Below are positions 36,361-48,300 of a stretch of 64,000 bases of DNA, piece after piece. The position numbers and the translations under genes were made by a program. The first letter of the stretch is position 1. Every line of letters begins with the position of its first letter. Below the pieces are notes generated by a model. It was not told the DNA's origin. It searched no databases and saw only the letters and a program-made list of their open reading frames with translations. The stretch is from positions 47,375,991 to 47,439,990 of the forward strand of contig CM069597.1 of NCBI GenBank assembly GCA_035771175.1. The letters run 5' to 3'. The stretch comes from Paratinospora sagittata. Its lineage: Eukaryota; Streptophyta; Magnoliopsida; Ranunculales; Menispermaceae.

Positions 36361-39300
36361 ATGGTTCGCTCCAATGGCGCCAAACTCGCTTACTGGCTCG
36401 CACGAAGGTCTCTCGGTTCCAAAATCCTCGAAGATTCACCGACTCTCGTAATACTCTTTCTCTTTTTTTCCACTATTTCTAATTTCACTTCTTCTTCTTG
36501 TTCTTATTTGTTCTTGATGTGTAATTTTTCATGTGCGTTGGTTACAGCTGGAGAATTCATTGAATGGAGGGAGTTGTCGGGGATTTGTTGCGGGAGCTTG
36601 CAGTTCTTCTACGATTTCTAGATATATCAATTTAGATAATGGTATGGTTTTCGACGTAATTCGGTTTTAAGTTCGGATTTGGTTTACGATTGGTTGATTC
36701 GTATTTGTTCTCTTTGCTGCAGAGAAACATAGAAATGGAGTTTTTTGGAATTCGAATTGCAGTGGAGCAAGGTCTATTCATGCCACAGGTATGCACAAGA
36801 TTTTTTTTCTTTCTTATAACCGTGTACAATTTGTGCTTATAATTGCGATAGTAATTAAAGTAATTTGTGTTTGTTGGTTTTGTTTTAGAAAGTATGCTTT
36901 TTTAATTTATTTTTTATTAATTTTTTTCTGGGTTGGCTATGGTAGGGTCTACTTTTGCTAAGGATTATTATGATATACTTGGTGTAAGCAAAGATGCAAG
37001 CTCATCGGATATCAAGAAAGCTTACTATGCGGTATGTTTTTCTCTCCACTTACAAGTTACAAATATGTATTTTTTTAATCTTATTATTTATCCTCCATGC
37101 GTTGGAGAGCTGCATATTAGAAGTAATTGTAAAATATGCATCAAAACTTTATGACACATATATGTGATAAAGATGATCATTATACATTTTTATTCAGAAG
37201 ATTATGGGTGAATAGTCATTTACCAGTATCGATGTCTAATGTTGTTTTTGATGTTATTATTCGGTATGAGCTATGATAATGATGTTGAACCAACATGAAT
37301 AGAAAATGGTTGGTTTCTGGTGATTGGTGATCCCTTTTTTTTCATCATTTGAGTTGTTTCAGCTTTTTTTATTTAATTAATATATGAAGTGGTTTGGCAG
37401 ATTGCGAAGAAGGAACACCCAGATGTAAATAAAGGTGACCCTGATGCTGAAAGGAAGTTCCAAGAGATTCAAAAAGCTTACGAGGTACTTCTTGGCTCGT
37501 GGTGTAATTTACTGTTCTTACATACAACAGTGCACTACCCCTTGCGAATATCGGTAAATATACAATGATGTTGCATTCTATGCATTTTGTAGGTATTGAA
37601 AGATGAGGAAAAGAGATCACTCTATGACCAGGTTTGGACATATGATTACTTTCATCGTATTCTTTAGGCATAATCTTCTTCTTGCTGTTATACAATAATG
37701 TTTAGATTGAATGGAGGTTATGTTTTTCTATATGGTAACATAAACTGGCTGAGGATGAAAGATTATTTATTGTTTGATTTAAAAGGACAATTAATTTTAC
37801 AGAAGGGGAATTTCAATTTCACTTTTACTATCTATATTTCTTCGTAGGGAATGCTTTCTGGGGTTACCTCTAATGGATAGGGAGGATGATGTTAAACAAA
37901 GGGAAAGTTAATGAATATTTTGCAAAAATTATACATCTTTGCCACTTCTCACTATTTTTTAGCTACTTTTCTGTCTAGAAGTTGGGACGAATTGTATAGA
38001 ATAATTTGTCAAGGCAATCTCGGTGCGATCATGCTATATATCTTACAGTTTTCTAGTGAGCTTAATTGTTGTTACCACTTTACTTCTGATTAATGATGGT
38101 CTTGTTATTGTTGTTTGGCCATTTAATAGGTTGGTCATGATGCATTTGAACAAGGTGCTGCTGGAGGTGGTGGCCCTGGTGGTCCATTTGGTGGTGGTTT
38201 TGGCCCATTTGAGGATATCTTTGGTGGTGGAGGTGGAATGAATGATGTAATGCTTTTTACCAACTTCCTCTCTTTCTCTCTCTATCATTTTGTAAATATT
38301 CTACTTGTACAAACATTATGTCTGTCTTTTACTCAAATGCTAAAAGACCTTCAAAGGTTCAAGATTACTAATTAAGATGGTTTGGACACCTGCATGTGAT
38401 GAAGACCGTTAGATGCATTGGTTAGAAAGGGTGGCATATTGACAATTGACATAACACTAGAAGAAGAAGAGGAAGAAGAGTTAAAATAACATGGATATAG
38501 AGATAATTAAGAAAGATAACTTGTAATATAATTGTAAATTATCCCTTAATAAAGCAAACTAGAAGAAGTAGACTCATGTAACCAAATTCATGTAGTTCTG
38601 AAAAAGGTTTTATTTAGTTGAGCCAAGTTGAATTGAGAATGGTCTCTTAACAACATGATCAACAAGCAAAATTCCTTGTTTGTAAAGACCAACTCATTTG
38701 TCTTATATTTTTGGAAGTAGGACTTGAATGGTGCAAGCTTAGCACATTTTCTTGATTCGTGAATGTAGGAACAATATCTAATATTCTGATTCTTTGGGGC
38801 TGTTGAGAATTAAATTGCATAGTTGAATATTTGTAACACAAAAAAAAAAAAAAAAAAAAAACTAACATGATCGTGTATAATTTTAGTTATAAAAAACTAA
38901 CATGAATGTGTATAATGTTAGTTATAAAAAACTAACATGATTGTTTATAATGTTAGTTATAAAAGTGTACTTTTTGTGAAGGGATGTTCTATTTGCATTC
39001 AAGGCTTTTCAAGTTTTTGGTGGAAGTAAGTCGAGACTGGTATATACAATAGGAGTGCAACTCTCCAGTTTCCCATGAAAATGAAATAAAAAAAGAACTT
39101 ATAGAAGTAAAAATATGAAAAATAAGCATGAGACATGAGATTGGATTCTTAAAGATAGTACTTTTTGTGCTCATCATTGTTATTTCTTTAATATTTTTGT
39201 TGAAGACTGATAAATAATAAATAATGTTATTATTATGATATGGAAGTCTCTTATTTATTTTGTAACATGTTATTCAGGAAACATGTGATATTGCTTCTTG

Positions 39301-42300
39301 CAATTTTATGGAAAAGGGTACTTGTTTATAATGAGGAATTCAGATTCCCAACCCTCTGTGTGTGTGTTTGTGTTTTGTTTTTGTTTTTTTTTTGGGTTTG
39401 TTGGGGGGGGGGGTTGGTGTTAAGATTTATTTTCATATTAATATGCTGAGGGATTCTGCAGTATAAGACATATTTATGTTAATATGCTGAGGGATTCTGC
39501 ACTGTAATCTGTTTTTGTAGAGCTTGCATGTGTTGATAGTAGCTTGATAAGTGTTACAAATAGTAGCTTTATTTGGTTTTTCTCATGGGAGTATCAGTTC
39601 ATTAGTAAGTGCTACTTATTTTGTATTATATGCTTGATATGGTAATGGAGAACAGTTCTTCAAAGACTTCTTTGGGCAGAGAGAGGGTGGTCAAGATGTG
39701 AAGGTTGGTCCTCTCTGATCTATTGATATATTGCTGTGCACTTCAACCTTGCAAACTGAGGACATTTTTAATGTGTGTTTGTTGTTATGCACAACTTTCA
39801 TTTTCTTCTATAGGTTGCCCTGGAACTATCTTTCATGGAAGCTGTTCAGGGATGCTCCAAAAGTGTGACATTTCAAACAGCAGTATCTTGTGATGCTTGT
39901 GGTATGGAGTTTTACAAGATAAGATGCTTAAGTTCATTTTTGGGTTTCACAGATCTGCTTGACTTCTAAGTTAACTAGGTGCATGATTGAAGATTGCTAA
40001 TATATTTTGTGGACATTCATGGAACCTTATTTTGCAGGTGGAACTGGTGTGCCTCCTGGAACTAGGCCAGAAACATGTAGACCTTGCAGAGGTTCAGGAA
40101 TGGTTAGATCTATCAAGATCTTTTGTGGTTAGCTGTGATTCTGTGTTTGAATTCCCTGTGTTTAGTGATAATTGATTCTTGTTCTGGGTCTTCTGCAGAT
40201 ATTCATGCAGAAGGGACCATTTAGGTTGCAGTCTACATGTACACATTGCGGTGGAACTGGAAAAACTGTAACGGTATATCATCTTAAATTTGCGAAAATA
40301 TGAATATGGCTGTTCTCTTGTGTGATTTAGTTGTTATTTCACTGTGATCAATTTAAGTGTTTCATTTTTGTTATCTTTGATTTTTTTGAAGGGATAGGAC
40401 TATGTTGTGTACTTAAGTGGCTATAAATACTAAGCATGGTTGGTGTTCTTTATTGTGAATGGCTTGCACTTTCACATGGTGGGTTAATTGCTCATCATTA
40501 AGCCTTGGTGTTGTAGCCTTTTAGCTATGGGTATATGATTATCTGATGCATCTGATATTTGCATACTTTAAATTCTGTGTTATGAAGCCTTAAAAGATAT
40601 ATGAGAGTATATCACTGAATGGAATTTTATAATAGAAGAGAGGACTAAGTAGTCATCATAATGCGGAATGCAAATGGAAAAAAATAAATAAGCAAATAAG
40701 TTAAATAATATTTATTTAGATCTTTAATATTATTATTTAAAGCAATTTATTTTTATTTAGTTGCTTATTTTAGTAGGATTCTGATTGTTTTATTTCAATT
40801 AGGGGTGTAAGACAACCCGACCGAACCAAACAAAAACCGATGGGTTGGGTTGGGTTGACGTCAATGTTTGGGTTGGGTTGGGTTAATAAATTCTCTACCG
40901 GACTTGGTTTGGGTTGTGTTGGGGTTTGACCTCAAATCAACCAAACCCAACTCGATGCAACCGAGTACACCTAATAATATTCATAAACTTTGATAATTAT
41001 ATTTATAAGATAATACTATTGTGTTATAATTAAAATGAAGCTCGTAAAATTTATTTCTTTTTAAATATCAATCATTATTTTGTATTGATGCCTTTATTTC
41101 TTAAAACTAAATTAAAAAAAAAATTAACATAACCTTTATTTATATGTTAAAATATATATTATTAATAAAGTGTTTCCAGTTATTTATAACTCTCATATTG
41201 TTTGAGTTAATTTGTACTAAAATTATTGTAAAACCTAAAGCCAACCTGATTGACCAACCCAAAGCAACCCAAACTAGTTTGGGTTGGGTTTAAGGAGGAT
41301 TTTGGATTGGGTAATACCCAACCTGAACTAATTTGGGTTGAGTTGGAACTTGGCTCCAACCCGACCCTACCCAACCAAACCCGTTACACCCCTAATTTCA
41401 ATAGGATGTTAGTTTCTAAATCGTGGTAGGATACAAATTGGGTATTTTGGATTCCTATAAATATTGAGTTTATAACAGTAGAAAATTGAAAATTTGATAT
41501 CTTCTTCTTCCTGACTCTTCTTCTGACATAAAATGTCTTAGGACTGTGGAAAATGCTAGAAGAAGGTCAGGAGTTAACCAGCAAAATCATTGTGGCATTA
41601 GCCTTCTATGTGGAAAGCGTAAGCTTCATGAGATGCATTTCTATCTTTAGCACAATAATTAAATATATATTAAATAGATAATTCTTATTAAATGACAAAA
41701 AATGTCAGATATGAAAAGAAAGCTTTCAGTGGCTACTAATATGGGTGATTATGGAATCTGGTCCATGCTGCATTGTTTGGTGAGAGCATTTTGCTTAAGT
41801 AAATTAGTACTCTTTAGGTCAATTGTTAAAGTTCATAGTGTTTGTTCTTGCACATATTCATATCTTGATAAGTTCTTTCTATACTTTTTCAAATATCTGC
41901 TTTCTTTGGTGAAGTCAATTTGTTTACTGTCTCTCTCTCCTTTGTTACGTGTTCTCTTGAGTTCTTGTGGCACATATTAAATCCATTTGGTATCTTTCTT
42001 ACAGGATCACAGCTACTGTTGGTTGTTTTATTTTTCCTTTTTTTATATATATATTTTAACTTCAATCATATTTGGAAGTCTATGCCACTAGACAAGGAGT
42101 TCTCTTAAGGGAAATCTGTTAAAGCTACTTTTTTTAATATGTTTGATTCATTTACAGAGCTTTTGCAAGTCGTGTAAGGGAAAACGAGTTGTGAAAGGAT
42201 CAAAGACCGTTAAAATCGATGTTATGCCAGGTATGTTATATATCACTTTTTAACTAGATGGTCTTTGTACAATACATAAGCATTTCACTTTTTGATTAAC

Positions 42301-45300
42301 AACAATTTGCATCTATTGTTACATCTTCAACATTTGGCTGGATGATGTTGTTTTGCCAAATTTTTTTTTCTCAAGCTTAGGGTTTGTTTTTACTTAAATC
42401 TTGTCTTCCTTCTTTTTTTCTTTTTCCTTCCCTCTTTGGGAGGGAGCTGTTTATTATTTGCTAGTTTGCTACTATGAATAGTCCATTTGAGTTTGGCTTT
42501 TGTGAATGGCTAATGTAAGCTTTAAAGTGGAGTTCGGTGTTAGGATGCTGGTTGAGGATCCAAGTAGAAGTGTGTACGGGTCGGGTCAGGTTGGTTTTGA
42601 TGGATATTTTACTTGACTAGACTATATCAGGTGAATAAATCAGTCACCCAAGCTGACCCAATGATGTGTAAAGTCATACATGACCATATTGATCCAATTA
42701 TGTCAGTGCAGTTAGATTCCAAGTTCAAGCTGAGTAAAGAAACTTTAATTTTTAAAAACCCTCTTAAGATTCCCCCAAACTAGAATTGTTGGGGAAGCAA
42801 AGGAGTAACAAGAGAAAGGAGATGGGAAGGGAAAATGTGTAGGGAGAGGAGTTGTTTGAGAATGGGAAAGGGTAGCGTGCCCCTTTCATAGATGGGAGGT
42901 TCCCCCTTGTTCAGTCCCTTGGATTTGGGATTGAATGGGGAGGGCTGCCTCCTCCCTTCTCTAAGCTATACGTATAATTGTTGGGATTTTTTTTTTTTTT
43001 TTTTTTGGATAGGAATGAAGAACATTATTGATAAGAGAACAAAAATCAAGAGATGAGCCACAAACAAAAGATGAGAGCCCAAAGACGGGGTGTGCTAAGT
43101 TTTTGTTTGTGATAAGGTATGACAGCCTAGAGAAGGGGTGTCCCTTCCCTAGACCCCACAATGTCGAGAGGCCTATCCATTGAGTACACCCTTTTTTTTA
43201 AATATAACTGCATGCAACAATATAACTAAAATCTAACACTTGATAGAATGGAGTGGAGAAAGTGGGTTCGTGTACAACTACAATCGTATTAGCCATTATG
43301 GCCCTTGACCTGAAAAGCCTTGTTGAGATGAGTTATTTAGTTTGTTTAGCTTTCTATATGCAAGTTGCAACTATAATTCTTTTATCCATTCAATCTATCT
43401 CATGTTATAAATTGATCTATCCTACTAAGGTTAAAAAAAAATTCTCTCATAACATACGAAATCTCATTTAAGGTAAAAGATATAAATTTGGTGAAAGGAC
43501 GTTGAGGGTTAAAATTATAAATTTACTTATATAAACACACGTCTCATTTAGGGTACTTTTTAAATTTGTTTATTAATGCACATGGTAATCACATTAAGGG
43601 CAAAATTTATAAATTTGTTTATATATTCTCTTGAAAGTCCCATAACCATTTAGGGGAAAAAAATTCATTTATGTAACCACATGAATGACATTTATACAGT
43701 AAAAATCAGTGTTGTCAAGGCGGAAAGGTGGTGGTAGGCGGTAAACCTTAATTAGGTGGGGCGGGGCCTAGGCGGGATATAAAATATTTATTTAGAGGTC
43801 CTTAAAAAATTTATTTATTTATTCATTGGTCCCTCACTCTATATATATATGTAATTATTAATTTAATTCAGAAGTCGAATTGAAAGAAGGGAGAGGATTT
43901 TGCAGGTTTTAACATAAAAAAAAAACCCTTTAAAAAACATATTTGCTTAGACCTCCCCAAACCGCCTAGACGGTGGTCTAGGCGGTGCCACTACCCAAGG
44001 GGCCTAGGCGCCGCCTTGACAACATTGGTATTTGTTTATATAAGTACACAGATGTCTTATTTAGAGTGAAGATATTAAATTTATTTATATAAGTGCACAA
44101 AAATCCTATTTAGCATAAAAATATGAATTTGTTGATACAACCGTAGTTAGTCCCATCTAGGGTGAAAATTATGACCTTTTTTATATATGCACTTTAGAAC
44201 TTATGCTTTTACTTGTGTAAGCTTACGAAAGTCCTATTTGGGGTACAAATTGTGAATTTGTTTGTTTAAGCTCACAAAAGTCTTCAACTCATGTCATAAT
44301 TAATCTGACGAAGTTTTACGCTGGCTGTTAGCTACCTAATGCAACCTTCCTCCTTTACTTTGTCCTAGGATCGACATGGCAGATGTTAAGCTCATGAAAG
44401 TCCTATAGAAGACAAAAATTACTAATTTGTTTATATTATTAGTATACAAAAGTTCCATTTAGGGTAATTTTTTTATGCAAGCTCACAAAAGTCCTAATTA
44501 TGATAAAAATTATGAATTCGTTTATATTAGCAAACGAATGTCCCATTTATTATAAAAGTTACGAATTTGTTAAAATACGAACAAAAAAGTCCACTTAGGT
44601 GAAAACTATTATTTATTTATGTAAGCACACAAAGTTCTTATTTAGAGTAAAAAATTATGAATTTGTTTATATAAGCACGTAAATGTCTTATTTAGGGTAA
44701 AGATTATAAATTTATTTATATGAGCACACAAAAGTCTTATCTAGATTAAAAAATATGAATTAGATTATATAAGCACATTAGTCCATTGAGAGTGAATATT
44801 ATGAATTTGTTTGTATATGCATTTGAAAGTCCCATTTAGGAAAATATTATGAACTACTTTATATTAAACTAAACGGTCTCATTTAGGTTAAAACTTATGA
44901 ATTTGCTCATATAAGCTCAAGAAAGTCCTATTTAGAATAGAAATTATGAATTTTTTTATATAAGCTCTTGAAGGTTCTTTTTACGAAAAAAAAAATACCA
45001 ATTTATTTATATTAGCATGTGTGAGTCCTATTTAGGATCAAAGTTATGAATTTGTTGATATAAGCACATGAAAGTCTCATTTATGTTGAAAAATATGAAT
45101 TTGCTTGTATAAGCACACGGGAATCTCGTTAAGGGTAAGCATTATGAATTTATTTATATAAGCACTCGAAAGTCCAATTTAGCGTAAACTTGTGAATTTG
45201 TGTATAGAAGCACACAAAAGTCTTGTTTAAGGTAGAAAGTATAAATTTTTTTTATATAAGCTCACGAAAGTCGTATTTAGGATAGAAATTGTAAATTTTG

Positions 45301-48300
45301 TTTATATAAGCTCACGAAAGTCCTATTTAGGATAGAAATTGTAAATTTTGTTTATATAAGCTCACGAAAGTCCTATTAGGATTTAAATTATGAATTCGTT
45401 TGCATTAGCATATGAACATCCCATTTAGCGTAAAAGTTATGATCCGTTGATATTAGAACATAAAAGTCCGCTTAGGTAAAAAAATATGAATTTACTTATT
45501 TAAGCACATGAAATTCTTATTCATGGTAAAAATTATGAATTTATTTATATACACACACAATTGTCTTATTAAGATAAGAATTATAAATTTGTTTATATAA
45601 ACATATGAAAGTCTTGTTTAGAATAAAAATTATGAATTTATTGATACTTTATAGAAGCACACGAAAGTTACATTTTAAAGATTCATAATTTGTATTTATA
45701 AATACACGAAAGTCTCATTTGGGGTGAAGATTTTGAATTTGTTTATATTAGCGTAAGAAAATCTCATTTAGGTAGAAATTAAGAATTTGCTTATGCACAC
45801 GAAAATTTCATTTTAGTGAAAATTAGGAATTTGCTTATATAAGCACACAAAAATCTCATTTAGGTGAAAATTAGGAATTTGCGCTTATGTAAGCACACGA
45901 AAATCCCATTTTAGGTGGAAATTAAGAATTTGCGCTTATATACCTAAAATTCCAATTTGGGCTTAAAATTTTGAATTTGTTTGTATAAGTGCATGAAAGT
46001 CACATTTTTGGTGAAATTATGAATTTGTTCACACGAAAGTCCCGTTTGGGTAAAAAAATTAGGAATTTACTAATATAAGCGCATGAACGTCTAATTTGTT
46101 TATATAAGCATAAAAAAATTTCATTTCCGTGAAAATTAGGAATTTGCTAATATAAGCACATGAAAATTTCATTTATATGGAAATTTGGAATTTGCTTATG
46201 TAAGCACATGAAAATTTCATTTCAGGTTTAAATTAGGAATTTGCTTATACAAATACACGGAAGTCCAATTTGGTCTGAAAAATTCGAATTTGTTTATATT
46301 AGCATATAAAAGTCACATTTTATGTGAAGATTCATAATTTGTTAATATAACCACACGAAAGTCCCATTTGGGGTGGAGATTTTGAATTTGTTTATACAGC
46401 ACATGAAAATCTTATTTAGGTAGAAATAGGAATTTGCTTACATAAGCATACGAAAATTTCATTTAGGTGAAAATTAGAAATTTGCTTATATAAGCACACG
46501 AAAATCCCACTTCGGTGGAAATTGGGAATTTGCTAATATAACCATATGAAAATCTCATTTATGTGAAAATTAGGAATTTGTTTATGTAAGCACACAAAAA
46601 TCCCATTTCGGGTGAAAATTAGGAATTTGCTTATATATAAGTACATGAAAATCCAATTTGGGTTGAAAATTTTGAGAATATTTATATAAGCACATGAAAG
46701 TCCCATTTGGGGTGGAGATTTTGAATGTGTTTATGTTAGTACACGAATATCTCATTTAGGTAGAATTTAGGAATTTACTTATATAAGTACACAAAAATCC
46801 CATTTCAGTCGAAATTAGGAATTTGCTTATATAAGCACACGAAAATCTTATTTAGATAGAAATTAGCAATTTGCTCATGTAAGCACACGAAAATCCCATT
46901 TCAGGTGAAAATTAGGAATTTGCTAATATAAGTACAAGAAATTCCAATTTTGGCTGAAAGTTTTGAATTTGTTTAAATAATCACGCGAAAGTCTCATTTT
47001 ATGTGAAGATTCATAATTTATTAATATAAGCACACGAAAGTCCCAATTAGGGTGGAGATTTTGAATTTGTTTATATTAATGCACTTGAAAATCTCATTTA
47101 GGTAGAAATTAGAAAATTGCTTATATAAGCACACAAAAATCTCATTTCGGTAAAAATTAAGAATTTGATTGTATAAGCACGCGGAAATCCTATTTCGGTA
47201 GAAATTAGATAATTCATACAAAAATTTCATTTAGGTGGAAATTAGGAATTTACTTATGTAAGCACACAAAAATCCCATATCGGGTGGAAATTAGGAATTT
47301 CGTAATATAAGTGTGGCTTAAAAATTTGAATTTGTTTATATAAGCGTACAAAAGTCACATTTTAGGTGAAATTATGAATTTTTTAATATAAACACACGAA
47401 AGTCCCATTTGGGGTGGAGATTTGGATTTTTTTTTTATATAAGCACACAAAAATTTTATTTCACTGGAAATTAGGAATTTGCATATCTAAGCACACAAAA
47501 ATCTCATTTTGAGTGAGAATTAGGAATTATCTTATATAAGCACATGAAAATCTAATTTAAGTTAAAATCAAGAATTTGTTTATCTAAGTACACAAAAGTC
47601 ACCTTTTAGGTGAAGATTCATAATTTGTTAATATAAGCACACGAAAGTCCCATTTGGGGTGGAGATTTTGAATTTGTTTATATTAGCACATGACAATCTC
47701 ATTTAGGTGGAAATTAGGAATTTGCTTATGTTAGCACACGAAAATTCCTTTCGGGTGGAAATTAGGAATTTGCTCATATAAGTACATGAAATTCCAATTT
47801 TGGTTGAAAATTTTGAATTTGTTTATATAACCACACGATAGTCACATTTTAAGTGAAGATTCATAATTTGTTAAGACAAGCACACGAAAGTCCCATTTGA
47901 GGTGAAGATTTTGAATTTGTTTGTATTATTAACACACAAAAATCTCATTTAGGTGAAAATTAGGAATTTGCTTATATAAGCACACAAAAATTCCATTTCG
48001 GTGGAAATTTGGACTCTACTTATATTAGCACACAAAAATCTCATTTAGGTGAAAATTAAGAATTTACTTATGTAAGCACACGAAAATCCCATTTTGGGTG
48101 AAAATTAGTAATTTTCTTATACAAGTACCTGAAATTCCAATTTGGGCTAAAAAATTTGAATTTGTTTATATCAGCGCACAAAATTCACATTTTATGAATT
48201 TGTTAATATAAGCACGCGAAAGTCCCGTTTGGGTTAAAAAATTAGGAATTTCCTTATATAAGCACATAAACGTCTAATTTGAGTTAAGATCAAGAATTTG

